NCBI GenBank assembly: GCA_030549495.1
Contig: JAUIRK010000938.1
Span: forward strand, 65,001 to 129,000
From: Nectonema munidae
Taxonomy: Eukaryota; Nematomorpha; Nectonematoida; Nectonematidae
Direction of reading: 5' to 3'
DNA: 64,000 bases
Position numbers and translations under genes: made by a program
In this document: one piece after another, positions 42,001 through 57,000 of the stretch
Layout: each line of letters starts with the position of its first letter
Position numbering within the stretch: position 1 is the first letter of the stretch
The notes under the pieces: model-generated
What the model was told of the DNA's origin: nothing
Seen by the model: the letters and a program-made list of their open reading frames with translations, nothing else
The model's database searches: none

Positions 42001-45000
42001 ATTAACCAATTATTGGAAAACTAAGAATTTATAGCATCCTTAAAACCTATAAGTAGTATTTTCTACTTGTAACAAATCTGATTATATATAATTGCATTCA
42101 AAGAGAAAAAAATATGATACCACCAAAACTATAGCAACTTTTTTTGAAACTAGATATTCCAAAATTTTATTACAATAAAGAAAAATGTATGGCATGATTT
42201 GGTTTTTCCCGCAAAGTTAAATTTAAAAAAACTGGAAAAAACATATTTTTTGCATCTTATTAATATAAAAGATAAAATTGTAAACAATTACATTTTCATA
42301 ATCAAACCATTTTTAAAATAAGTTTAATTAAAAAAATTTTTTTTTTAATTTTGTTAATATAATTTTTTTAATATCTTTTGATACATTCAGTTTCAGCTCT
42401 ATTGCACACAAAACGACATAAATGATGTATTTAACCCTTTAACTTAAAAAAAAGTTATTGTAGCAAATAGAAAGAAAAAACAAAAAAAAATTCTAAGAAT
42501 TTTTATCAGGACAACTTAAACACAAAATCTTTTTTATAGAATATAGAACTTTTTAAAGATTTTTTTACCTTTTTCAAATAACTGTCTTACTTTTAAGCTT
42601 ATAGGTATCGGATATAAATAAGTCTTTTATTGTCTTTACCAAATTGAGTGTGTTCGGTTTCTGTTGTAATTTAGAAGCTACATTTAGTGTTTACAAGTTT
42701 GTGCGTAACAGTTGTAACCTTTTTAACTTGAAATTGGCACCAAGCCTATTTAAATTGGTTCTGCATAGCCCCCCAATTAAATTAAACACCAGTGTTCCAT
42801 TATCCATTAGCAAAATTCAATGGTGTAATATGCTAAAAGATTTTTTTGTTAATGCGATTGATTGTTAATCAATAAGCATTGACATAAATATGAAAAATGT
42901 AAAATACAAAATATTAGTTTAGTAAAGCCATTTCAAAAAATTTAAGTCTAAAACATTCAATACAGAATTACAAAGGCAAAGAAATTTACTCTGAAAAGGG
43001 TATGGAGTGACTCCTAATTTACTTCAAAAAGAAAACAAATCGAGTAAAGTTTCAAACAAATTTATTCAAATAAAAGTACTTTGTGCTATTTAAAATGCAA
43101 AAACTTTTTTTCTCAAAGTAAAGTAAAGTTTTGTCGTTAACTTTCATGTTCTGATCTTATACCACCCAACCATTGCGGATCCAAGGGTGGGGGCTCATGA
43201 GCCTAGCCCCCTCCCCCCCCCCCCCCCATGAAAAATGGCTTTGAAAATTACCCTTACTAATTTAGCTTTTTCCTAAAACAATACTTGTTGGTAGTTGATT
43301 ACGTCTATATCAACGATATGACAAGCCAAATTCTAAAAGACATAATACAGCTGTCGTATTCTCTGAAGGCTTTTAGCAAAATTGCAAAAAATTTAACTAG
43401 ATTTTGCCCCCCCCCCCCCCCCCCCCCCCATCTTTAAGAAATTTCTGGATCCGCCACTACCACCCAATGACCTTTTAGGCTAAAAAAAAAGTTGAAGTAA
43501 TTTTGATGAGTATATTTGACTTGTAGCGTTGCATTAAAAGCAGAATTTCTGTTCTATGTTATTTTCTTAAACGGAAATCCCTTAAAAATATTCCGCTTCA
43601 TACCGACATTTTCAGAATACACGGGTTTTTATGCCTTGTTAATAAAACTTTGCTGTGTTGTTATTTCTATTTAAGGAATTTAGGATATTTTGGGAGATTC
43701 TGCAGCAAACTTATCAATCAATAAATCAGTGTTTTCTTTAAATTTATGGATAATTGTGAATTTTTATGTGACATTTAGGGCATGAATTTCCTACTTTTTT
43801 TTAAATCTGATGGACCAATTTGAAATTTTAGTTTTATCTTAATTTTTAAAAGTTCCCATCTGATGTGGTAGGTTGTTGTATATGGATTAACCATTGGTCT
43901 AAGAGACAAATTTGTCTAAAGGTATTAGGTCGGAAACTGATTCGTCTAATAAATATATCGGTTTTCATGTGGATTAGTCTCATTTAAGAGTGAATTGTTT
44001 TTAACAATTAAAATAACAATGTTTTATAAACAAATAATAAGCCAAAAATGAACCTGATTGGTCCAAAAATAATCCAATTAACATTAAGTCATAAATTAAA
44101 AAATGTTTGAAAACTAATTTTAACACTAACTCTAAAGCTAATCATCCTAAAGAAAAAGTCTTTCAATAACTTCAACATTAATTGTAAACTCTAACCTACA
44201 TTTGGAGAAATTTGTTTTGGAAGAATCACACATTTGGACAAATTAGATTTAGACCAAATGGTATATTAGACTAAATGTTGGGGCCCGGTTGTAAATTGAC
44301 ATAAATTTAAGCTTCATTTGATGTATACTTGCCATTAGCTTTACTAATCCGTCTCCCTTGTTTATATGTTTATACACCTTCTCAATCGCATTTGTCTTGT
44401 TTGGAGTTGGAAGTAGTTTCCTTGAAACTTTTTTTGTAACTCCGGTTGTTGGTGAGATATTTCATTTCTTTTTCCTACACTTAAAATAACTGCTTTTCAT
44501 TGGATTTATCACAACAAGCAAAGCAAGACAAAAAATGGAAAATGTGTTAAAAATATTTTAAATGAAAATTACTGGAAGTTTGTGAAGCTCTCTTTTGATG
44601 AATATTTCAATCAAAGATTGGTGCTGGAGGAAGTCGGGAAAATCTTCATTCACGATTCCACGGTCTTCACGAGTTCCAAGCATCAGGATGACGTGAATTT
44701 TGCCTTGGATGTTGGATCTGGAAGTGCGGCCCTGAAGTTCATACCAAAAATCGCTGCCAGTAGAAGGAATTTTCTATATAAGCAAAAATAGAATCGAACA
44801 GCAAGTTATCGCGTAAGTTAATCATCACATATACTTCTAAAAACATTTTTGTATGGTTCAGCACCTCACAAACAGGTTGATGTCTTTTAACGGCTGCTTT
44901 GGCCTTCAAAAGTTATATCCACATATAATTCTTTTCTTATTTTGGTTTGTATCTACTTTTAACCCATTTACGCCCAATGTTCCTATTTTGGACATAAGTA

Positions 45001-48000
45001 ATTTCATCTTCGTCTGCTTTTTTCAATGACTTTGAATATAAATCGTCTGCTTTTTTTAGATATCGTCTGCTTTGCTTGGTCTTAAATGGGTTAAAATACA
45101 CATTTTTTGAACATTATTTTAGAATTGACAAATTTTGACACACCAATCACTGCTTTCAGCGGATCCCTAAAAAATTAACGCAAGAAATTGAGTATATATT
45201 TCGATCTATATCAGAAGATATTTCCTATCAAATTTAGTTCATATATTTGCGGAAAAAGAGATGTCCTTCATATGTGTAAGATGATGTCAGTATAAATATT
45301 CTTTCATTTAGCTAATACTTTTTGATAAGCCTTTATTGATATTTTCTTCGTGTTTGGATTTTTCGATTTAGTATTTAGTATATCATCTTATTGGATGTCG
45401 AAAAGTATTTCGCCAATTTTATATATTGTAAAACATTCAGCCTAAACTTGGGCCTTGAATTCAAAAAATTAGGTTAAGTGATCCACGATCATCATGTATT
45501 GTGGAATTTGTGAAAGAAATAGTGCACAACTCTTTTTTCTTTGTTGTTAAAAAGGATCAACTGGAAAAATGTATTATATATAAAATAGTGATGAGTATTA
45601 TGGCTAATTATACCAACCAATATAGTAAAATTAATGCTGTTATACTAAATGTACCATCCTTATACTATCTTAAAATGTTTTTTGATATTTGAAATTCAGA
45701 GCTTTAACTGGTTTTTTTAACTTTTTTTTTAATTCAGAGCTTTAACTGGTTAATTTTTAAGATCTTTATTTGCTTTGAAAAAATAAATATTAGCTTTTAG
45801 TAGTTTCAAAGCTTTTTTTTGTCTCATTACCAAAAACAAAAAGATCTTTAGATAAAAAAGTTTTAGATCCCAATTTCAGAAAAAGAATCATGGAATCATA
45901 AAAAAGGAACTTTCAGATCTTATTTATATGAATCAAAAATGAAATATTAAATAAACTCTTAAGAAAGTTAAAGTTTTTTAGTTCTATTGAATGGAAGATT
46001 TGATATTTTTTAATTTTAAAGTAGTTATAGGACATTGTAAGTTACTTTTTATGAAATTAGCGCATATTTAACGCCATCTATATATGCAAAATTTTAATAG
46101 AAATTAATTCAGAATAATTTAAGCTATCAGTATGGGGGAAATCATCAAAGGATTATATAGGAGCAAAATTATATCATTTGATTTAGCTTTTTTGAAAATA
46201 GTATGTGAAAAGTTTGATTTACAATATATAAATAGTAAATAAATTTTAACTATATATGCTTCACATAGTAATATTACTGCTTATGATTTCTTTAGAGGGT
46301 TATGAAACATTAAATTTAATGAAAATAAACTTTATTCCATTTTTATTAGTTAATTTTTTCTAATTTACAAAATTGCAATTTTTGGGCCCAGATTTTAAAA
46401 GTAACATTTTTGTGTGGTAAGTAGAACTTTTGTACCACTCAAAGAACAATCCCTAAAGAAAGAAAAAAATATGAAAGCAATACGCCCATATGGGCAGTCA
46501 TTTTCATAGTGGCCGCAATTATTAATTTGCTAGGAAAGATATCAGTGCTGTATTCTGAGGATTTAAATCTAGAATATTTGTGGCATGACTTTATTCTATA
46601 ACATTTTGAGATGGCTTAAACAGTGAACCATTTTTTTGGGGGGTGGGACGACGAAAAAGAGGACCGCGCCAGAACTGAATTAGTTACAGGAGAGATTTTG
46701 GAAAGTGAAAATTGTAAATAGCAAATTCCATGAAAAAAAATGATTCAATTTTTTGCTTTCTCATTCTGAAGATTGAAATTTTTAAGAAGAATATGAAAAT
46801 ATTATCTTAAAAAATTTTAATATCAAAAATATTTTTAACATAAAAATCATATTACAATTAAATAAAACATAGGCAATGCGTAAAAGTGCGTCTGAGTTGA
46901 ATTTCCATATTTAGTTTTACTTCATTTCCAATACAGGAAGTCCTACGCGGCTAATTGATTCACATCAACGTCCGTACTATGCAAGACTGAATGAAGTTCA
47001 ATGACCAATTATAATGCGTTTCCATGAGACCGGTTCACCCAAAAAAATAATTCTTACGCAACATAAATTTAAAAAATTAAATATCTTTAAAAAAAAATTT
47101 AAAAAAATGAAAACCGCGTTATAGCAAAGCATGCACTGATCAAAACCGCTGTATGCAAGAACTTCCTGTTTTAAGAATAAAAAAGTAAACACAAATTTTT
47201 TGATACTAATTTTTGAATAAAAAAATATCATTACTTTAAAATAAAGAAATGCAAGTGATATTAACCAATTGGTTAGCAATTTTAATTTCGAAATTGTTGT
47301 TTTTAAATTGTAAATTGTCTTTTTGAACTTCAAAATTTTTTTTAAGTTTTCTTGAATTGAATTAAAAAATTTCGTTTTTTTATTGTAGGAAAAAATATCG
47401 GTATTGGAATTTTATTTTGTAAGAAGATAAAAAAGACAATTTACAACTTAAAAAGACAATTTAGAATCTAAAAGCGACAAATTATAAATTTAAATGGTGT
47501 AAAATAATTTGGAATTATACAGATTTTTAAAAATTAACATTTTTAATTTCAACGTTTATGTATTTTTGTTTCTAATTTTTTTTTGTATTTTAAATTTTAA
47601 TTATTTCCCATCCACTTTATAAAATGAAAGAAATACTGTGGATAAAAATTAAAAAAAAATCCATTTGGCACACATATATTATTTATTTATTAGTTTAAAT
47701 AAATTTTATTAAAATTCAAACTAAATTTTTAGTGAAAATTCAGCTACTTTTTCAATTATAAATAAATATCAGGATGCAACAGAGAGTCTGTTATAATTGA
47801 ATTCAAAAATACGTAAATATAACGAAAAAAATATTTAGACTTTTTAATTCCACTTCCATCTGTTTTAACATACCATTTTCGAAACTAGAATAAAAGTGGA
47901 AAAAAAATTTTGTATTCATTATATCATTCATTCATCTAATAATAAAGGATTAATATGAAAAAATAAATTTTAATACTCCCCATTTTAAAATACATTTTTA

Positions 48001-51000
48001 ATACTCAATTTTAAATACAAATTTCCCGTTTTTTAAATATTTTTTACATAATTGACAACTTTTTACTCGTAACAAAAAAGAGTAAATAAATAAAACAGAC
48101 TCAAAGCTGTTATACCAGAAAAATTAGCGTTTGGAGTTTTTGCAATTTTGAATTGTGTCTTAAAGATTAGACAGAGGGTAATACAAGAATGTTAATATAG
48201 TGTGTGTGTATATATATAACTTGGGAGTCGCCAAAATTATGGGAAGCATGTTGAGATTATGATTAGAATTCCAGGCTCCAGAGATGATATCAAATCTTCT
48301 TCTCTTGATCACCCATGTTAAGAATTAATGAAAGATGTTTTACGTCAAGAAAAATATCGACAGAGCCAAGAAAATCGTCCATCTCATTCGTTCTGCTTGA
48401 TTGCACGATTTGCTTGAAGTACCTGAAAAGGCATTGCGATAAAGTGAATTACAAACATATTTTTTTTAAAAAATCAATAGATGTTTATCTGACACGTATA
48501 TAAAATTCTTTTTTTCCAATACCTACATTCTTCTCGTACATGCTGGACTAATAGGATCGTTCCATTGAATAAACGATCAATTTCTATGCAAAAAATTGCT
48601 TATAAGCTGACGCAGTTTCGCAATTTTTTTCTCTAACTTTTTAATTTGAATCAGAAGTTCTGAAAAAATGTCTTTGATATCTTTGTGTTTTATTCACTCT
48701 TGTTATTCGTGATGTCTGTCATTTAAAAATGGTACACCATCATTACTTTCTTTTTCCATTTTATGCACTTTATAGGGTTAAAATTTCTCTATTTTACACA
48801 TTCGTATATTTGTTAGCCTTATCCAACAAGAGTGTCTTAAAGATGAAGTAAATAAAATATTAATTTTTTATCACTAATTAATTATTTTAGATGCGATATT
48901 AAAACTTCGAAACATTTTTCCGTTAGATTCAGAGCTTAATTATGAGTTTAAGGCTAAAGACTTAACTATAAGTTTAAATTTTAACAGTTTTTTTTGCGGC
49001 ATCTTAAAATATTTTTATGATTCAACAAAATGGAAAAGTTTTCACGAAAATAGTATTTGTTTTTAAATAAAATATATTTTTAAAAAACATTCAAAAAGTA
49101 AATAAAATTTACATTTTCAAAAAAAATTCTTTATTTTTAATACACCCTATTGTTAGGTGGTTTTTTTTTGTTCTTTTGTCCAAAAAATTAAAAGCAAATT
49201 GACTGAAAGTAGCATGGAAGATTAGTCTAAATTTTGATTAAGAATATTTTATATAATAATAATTGGATAGAATTTCTGGGATATTTATTCATGATTTGTC
49301 TTATTTTATTATTTTGTTTGCTACTTATCACTATGCTGCACGAAAACATAGTTGAACAATTCAAATTTGACTACGAATCTAGAAAAAAAAACTCAAATCT
49401 ACTTTTATAAACAGTAGTTTTTACTTTTTTTTTTTTAGCAATCGAGTGTTTTCTTTCATTTTCGTCATAAAAAATCTCATTATTGCGAAGATATTTTTGC
49501 CAAAATTTTTTTTTTATTTTTAAAAATTAAACTCTTTATACCAGTTAAAATTTTACCTTACCTTAACTTTTGGTATTTATAAAAAAAAAGTAAAAAATTT
49601 AAATATACAATTTTTTAACAATACTTTAAGATAATATCATTTATTTTGCAGTATAATTTAATTTAAACATAAAGTTTTTTATTTATATTCCAATTTTGAA
49701 AATGGACCTATACAAAATCTAAAGATAGATGCTACACCACGAAAAGAAAAGCATAGACTGTACGCGGAGGAATTATTTACCTGCCAACTCCTTTTATGCC
49801 GATAATTTGGTTTAGCTTTTTGGCGGCATCATACACATTCGCTTCATCATCATGATCCCATATGTCTATGTGTAAAGTTTCCGTGTTTATATCCTCTAAA
49901 ACACTAAAAATAAAAGTTCATTTAGATCATGAAAAAAACAAGAGAAAGTTGGGATGAAATATTTTCATATCTTCAGCCCGAAGAAATCCCGCAAATTGCA
50001 AAAATTTCAGTAATACTCACAGGTGTGAAAATATATAATTGCCAATACTCTATATCATGTTGGGACACATGACCAAATTGGCCAAAAATTTAAGTGGCAA
50101 AAAATATTCACGTGTCTTGTGTCTCTTGGAAATATTTAAGCATACCGATGAAAAATTGAGACAAGGGAATTCAGTTAAACTAGATTTCTCATTTTGAGAT
50201 GTTTTATCCACAAATGTGGATCAAAAGGTATTATAGGTTTTAGAAATTCCAATCTAGGTCAACAATAATTTTTATGTGTTCGAAACTTTTTTTGGAGATT
50301 TGGAAAAACATAAAATATGAGGCTAATCACAAATTTTGTCAAAATTGGAAATGGCTTCAATGCTTTTGCAGTAATCACAGCTCAACAATTTTTTGTTAAA
50401 AAGTTATCTAACAAATTTGATTTATTGCTATCCCTTGAGCGTTCAAACTTTTAATATATTTAATATTAATAATTTTCATTTTTTCTTTTTCTTAAAAATA
50501 TTTTTGTATAGGTATCAATTAAGACTTTCAATTCACTTGTGCAAAAAAAATTCGCAAAATTTTTAAAAAGGAAAGTCTGTTCTTAGTTCAAAGTATAGTG
50601 GTTGATGTTTGGGGAATAGAAAGAATACAATGAGTATTCTATACTATTCTAGTATTCTATAATACAATGAGCTATATTCCCGTTCTCACTCTCATATTCA
50701 TAAAGTAGAAGAAATTTTTATTTCCAACTTTTAAGAGACTTAAAAAAAATTTTTTTTTATAATAATATGAAATGAATGAATGAATAATATTTTTTTTTGA
50801 AAGCATAAAGCGTTTTGAATGCTAAATAATTCAAGAAAACTTGATAAATAATTTCAAATCATTAAAAAGTATAAAGCATTAACAAACCATAATAATAATA
50901 ATAATTGTAATAATCAATAAAAAAAATTCCAATATTTTATAGGAAGATTTAAAAATGTCATATTTACCAATTGAACTTTTCTTTCCACACAGGATTAAGA

Positions 51001-54000
51001 GTTTTTTCTTTGACGGATGTGACGTAAATGAATTTTGCAGGAATAAGACTTCTGCTTCTTTCCTTTTCCAAAGTTGTTTTTATGTTTTCTTTGGAAAATC
51101 GCTTTCTCAATCCACTTGATAGGATGGTATCTAAGAAAGAACCAAAAAATTGCAACATTCTCATCAATTTTGCCAATTAGCAAGGAATACAAATAGCACA
51201 TGGTTTTGAAGAAATTCTTCAATCAAAAATTGACTATTTTTTACGCAATGAATTCAGCCTTGTTCAACACATTTTCTTTAATTTTATATTGAGCTTTACT
51301 TTCTAGAATTAAAAAGTTATTGTAATAATTTAATTGGAGGAAACTTTTGTTGATAGATTGTTTTAATGATAACGTATATTAAATTCTCCCTCCTTAAAGT
51401 TAAATATTGCTTAAACTCAAGCATTTCATTCTTATCAAGTGAAAAAATGATTAGTCTTCTTCTTTAAGAAGTTTAAATTCATAATGGGAACTCCGCATGA
51501 GTTAATTAAAATGTAAAAACGAAATTCAATGCAATCATCTCAAAGATGACAAGTAAGATTGATTGACAGGGGAAAAGTATTTTATATTCAATGAGCGCAT
51601 CCAATCAAACTCTGTCAAACTGTCAAATCATGATGGTGAACGTGATCTAAATTTCAACGATATAGTTGTGGAGAAAGAAATATTGAGGTGTGGAAAAATC
51701 AATAGAAAATGTAAGCAGTATAATATCTATATTGTATATATAGTGCCTTGGAAAACGGAAGATGACCAATCTTTTAAATACCATGATGTTTCATCTCTAC
51801 CCATTAGGAGTAGGCCATATCAAGACATTAAAAAAAATTAGGGCAGGGGATGTAAAATTGGCACAAAAGGAAAGGAAAACCTTGACAATGCTTTATTCAG
51901 CAAAAAAGCGAAATTGAAATGAACACAGAAGTCATCGTATTTATGCACTTTTCTTCCCAAAATAGCATTCAAATTGGTCAACAAAAGAATCAGAATAGAA
52001 TGAGGAAAACTTGGAGTAATGTAAATTTAGAATAGAAGCCAAATATTTGCTCGCAATGTTCGTTCACACGACACGCACCACCACTCAAATTTGAGCTTTT
52101 GAGCTTCGATGTCTTTTGTCCTTTCTGGAATTTTCAGATCATTTTCACTGGGTAAGGTAGTTAAAGAAGAGGTTTCGTTGTTTTAGGATTTACTTAAACG
52201 CAGAAGACGCCCCAAATGTCTTGAAACTGATTCCTCTTGTCCATTTTGAAGGCGGATTTTTGCATAGTTGGGTTTAGCTTCGAGAAGCTCTACAACCTCA
52301 CTACCACGGTCATAATTGCTTCTGCCATAAAAATGCTTGAGTAACACTTCACCTGGTTCACAAAGCCAAGAAGGTAGGACATTACTCGAAGAACGCCTTT
52401 CAAAAGTGAAGATACGTTCATGAGAGGTGGCATTAGTAGCGGTGCAAAGAAGTGAACGGATGGCATGCAGAGATTCAGATAGAACATCTTGCCAAGCGCT
52501 TGGTGGTAAGTGCTTCGATTCGAATGCTAGCATGATGGTTTTCCAGATAATACCATTCAATCTTTCACACTGCCTGATTCCTCTTGGATTGTATGCAGTT
52601 GTATTACTTCAACTAATTCCAAGAGCCCCGCGATCAGAATGAATAACTGAAGGAAATCCAAAAATAGAAAATATAGTGGTCAAGCATTTCATAGTTGTTA
52701 GGGAAGTGCAATCCTGTCAAGGAAAGACAAAGGGAAATGTACTTTATTCGCCAATAATAGTGAATAAGTAGCGACAACTTAAAGATAAAGAGACTGGTCC
52801 TTTGAAGTCCACAGAAAGACGCTAAAATGTCGATGTGGTTTGAATTAGAGTAGTACTTTGAGGTATGAAGAATTGGGGTTTCAATTCAGCACAGACAAGA
52901 CACTTGGAGTTAACACGATGTACTTCATCAATTGAGTATGCCATATTACACGATCTCAGAGAAGTGCCAAAAGCGTTGAACTCCAGGATGAATTAAGGAA
53001 TTATGCAGAGATTTTAGTTCCCCCAAGGAAGAGTGGTACGACATGCCCGAGATAAAACATCCGCCACGGTGTTTTCGATTCCAGGATGATATTTTATATC
53101 GTAAGAATGTGCGAGAAGATCTGTTTTCCATCGCATAATTTAAGCATCAGTTTCAACAACAATGGGTAAATCGTCATTGATCACTTTCAGAACCGATTTT
53201 TCAATTCTTTCTTCAATTTGTTGAATCCAATTGATAGCCAAGGGAGCCATTGGAAAGAGCTTGTTTTCGACCAGTGGTCGAATTTTTTTACAGTAATTTG
53301 GCAACCATTTTGCGAACAAGCCAAGAAATCGGAAGAAGGGATTTCATACACGCAGGATCAAGCTGAAGAGTTCCATTACAAAGCGAGTATCCAAGTACAT
53401 GGATGCAAGAAACGGCCTCAAAGAAACTTTTCAAATTATCATTGTGTTCTTTTTTTTGTTTTGATAAGGAATCCTTTTATCGTCTAAGTACGCGAAAGCT
53501 CCATAAAAATTATTTTCTGATTTAAACGAGTTCATGAAACGTTGAAAAGCGGAAACTCCCGTATGTGACACCCATGGGAATGCGTTTAAAGTGATACAGC
53601 TCGTTTTTCAGCCTGAAAAGCAGTGTAGGAGCAATCTTCCTTGCAAATTTCAATTTGATGATAAGCTTTCGGATAGAGCAATAACACGGAAAATGTTATA
53701 CGCAGCAATCTGCTTTACAATCTCTTCATTCTGTGCAAAGGATAAGAAGCATTGAGGAAAGTAAAACGTTTGATGGTTTCTAGAAAAATAAACCTCCAAG
53801 CGTTTCTTGTTATTAAAGCCAGCAGAGGTCACAACAACGTGAGCACGCCATGACTAAATCTCTATATCCGATGTTCTCTTTATCCTTAAACTAGTCATTT
53901 GTAGATGATACCATTCAGTGCCGGATCCACCAAGTGTGAGGCCTGTAGCAGATCGATTAAATTTACAAATGACAGTCAAGAAGTAAAATTTTTTTTAATA

Positions 54001-57000
54001 AAATTGATCTTGATTCTACAAAAAACGATAAAAACCACAAAATTCAAGAGTAAAAATTTATTTTAAGGATAATTTATATACATATAATGCAAAAACTCAA
54101 AAAAAAATTTTTCCAACTAAGCGCGGGGCCTGTAGCAGCTGCTACATCTGCTACTATGTTAATCCGGCACTGATACACCATTCATATGCTCAAAGATTTA
54201 TCTAAATTGATTAAATAATGGCAATTAAATGTGAAAATTTTCCAAATTTTGACAGAATTATTATTAATCTAAAAAAATTTAGAGCAGTATTATATTTATT
54301 CATGTGGCCAAATTTTATAGGGGAAAGTTGTTTTGGACGGGATAACTCATCATGGACTTGTTAAAATATGAGCTCTATCACGCTTTCTTTCTTTCTTTGT
54401 TTTTGGTCCAACAAGCACATCAATGCACTGCACACAGATGCCCAAGTATTTCTTTTGACGCACCATATTAAACATATGACACGTGGAAATGTCTATTATA
54501 CGATTTTTTGGAAAAAGAAGGCCAGGATAAAGCAATGATATCTGTTGGAAGATCTGTTGCTGACTCGATTCGTCAAATTATGATTCGGAAAATGGAGACT
54601 CCAAAAAGTGAAAAACTACAGAACTGAGTGGTATATATGAAAAAAAATTCTAAAAAATTTCTGGTTACGGGCTTGTACATCGTATACTTCAAACGAAACT
54701 CCTCTCATCAACAGTTTCCCTCCATCTACAACACCGACGTTTGAACCTCCTCTAAGCCAGTTCTCTTCTCCAACCAATGAATCTTATTACAGCGTAGCCC
54801 GTGATCACTACTAGAGATCATCTCTCCTATTCATCATTTGTTTAAAATCCCCTTCAACCATCTACCAACTCAAAGCATTCCAATTACGTTACTTGAAAGC
54901 TTCAAACAACCATTACTATAATTTTGACTTGATAAAGACTCGTGCACTCAAAAATAAATTTATTTGAAAGTGTGCTTTTTTTTTTAAATTTTTTTATGTA
55001 ATTTTTAGAGATAGAAATACATTACTTGATCATTTCTGCATTTTCAATACCTCCTATACTTACTATATATATCAGTTTTAATCAAAGTTTATCTTTTTCA
55101 TCAGAGTGAAAAGGGCCTGTTTCCTCATAAAATCTATCAAAACTTCTTTCAGAACTTCTACGCCAATTTAACGATATTTCAGCTTCATTCGATAAACCTT
55201 CTATTCGAAATTTATTTTTCAATTATTTCCTCAAATTCTTTCTTCTTTTTATGTTTTTTTGAAGCAAAACGAATAATTTTGCTCTAATTTCTGCAGAATC
55301 TCAGGAAAACAAAAAGACATCAATTTAAGAAGACTACTGAATAATATATGGATTTTATGAATCCTATGAAAATGAATCTTCATCAATCCTAATTTCCATT
55401 CTTCTTGAACTGTATAATTGATTGACACATGCTCTTTGCCTTTTATTTTGCTTAATAAAATAAGCTATATCCTACCTTTAAATTCTCTTTTTCTTTTTTG
55501 TTAATTATCATAAAAAAAAAAGGTGTAAAAAGTGATCATATGTTGTATTCTGTGAAGAAGACCTTTTCTCAACTTCATATGTTGAATAATACTTTTCTTT
55601 TGTCTGATAGAGAAGTTGTTTTATACCTGTTTAATCGTAGTTAGACCTGTTCTTGAATATGGAAATGTGATTTTTGCCAATTACTCCATAAGTAACATGA
55701 AAAAAATAGAAAAAGTTGTGAAAGTGCTCAAAAAAAGATAATCATATTTAATCTACCTTCTCTGTACTACACAACCATGAGGAATGAAATGATAACAATT
55801 TTTAACATTATAAGATAAGATAAGACATTTATTAAGACTGGGAACAGATTACAACAAAGCAATGTATATATTGAAACAGATGTAGGTGACATTTGATTTT
55901 AAGATAAGCAATGCACAAACAGTCAGAAATGACCGCTTTTATGGCAGATACTTATAAGTTACAGCATTTAACACAAAAATCACAGGTGCAAACATAAATA
56001 AGATAATAACATAAGTAATTATTTTAAAAAAATACGAATATATATCTATTTATTACATGAGTAACAATTAATAGTCGAACAGACTTTGTTATAATCAGAT
56101 CAAAATGTGTCCTGTACAAGTTTTTTAAAGCCTTTGTTTATGCGAAAAAAATTTACATTTGAACAAATAAAATTGTGACATTTTATACACTCAATAGCTT
56201 GCTTAGAATTAGAACGCTTGTACGATGGGACTATCATCCTTTCTGTGAATCCAGGTGAGCATCTTTGTTTTTCGTAATTATACGAGATTAATTTATCGAA
56301 GGTATCAGGTAGCCAGTGACTAGCCTATTTCAGTGTAAGAATGGCAAGCTTTAGTTTATATATAAATCATACACTTTTAGAGAAGAAATTTGATAGAATA
56401 GCAGAGATGTATGTGCAAAGTAACTTTTGAAAAACATTAGTCTAAGTGTTTTTTTCTGAAGAGACAGTAACTTGGGGGTGGAAGAGTGACCCCAATTTCA
56501 AACACTATAGTGTAAATGAGGGAGAAAGAGATTTGTGAAGATCAGTGGGAAGAGAGAAATTTTCTGCAATATTTTAAAACTCCTGAAACATACGAAAGTT
56601 TACTACACACATAAAGGACATGATCATTCCATTTAAGTTTTTCACTAATGATAAGACCTAAAAGGTTAAACTTTCTCACCCAGAGATACTCCTATTTTGC
56701 TAAAATATTTCAGTAAAATCATTTCTTTGTTTTAGATTTGAAAAATCGATACAGTGAGATTTTATAAAAAGAAAAGGAAAGAAAGCAAACTTACTTGTGA
56801 TACTAAAACTGCGTTGACTTGGCTTCTTAACTTCAAGTTCATCTGATGTTAGGCCGCTCACCATATGTGCAGAATTTTGGGTTTCGCTGTTGTCGACAGA
56901 GCTTTCCACTTTTGGGCGAATTCCCAGCATGCAATACGGATCACTTAGACCTAAAATTTTTACAAAAGTAATAAATAACATGCCAAATCTTAGCGATAAA

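Larger units (their letters stand above)
51131..56794. other. Intron 5 (5.7 kb)
   Basis: Holds the gypsy fossil (52.18-53.87 kb), a hAT MITE (53.92-54.17 kb) and LINE relics (55.6-55.9 kb). The stretch 54650-54960 is GC-richer and unrecognised. 56.1-56.6 kb shows nothing recognisable. Confidence 0.6.

Noticed and set aside
47000-47330. 111-codon minus-strand ORF
   Set aside because: Phe/Leu/Lys-rich translation of AT-rich DNA overlapping the 21-bp repeat; not a gene.
51563-51841. 92-codon plus-strand ORF near exon 6
   Set aside because: No recognisable motif; lies among decayed repeats in intron 5.
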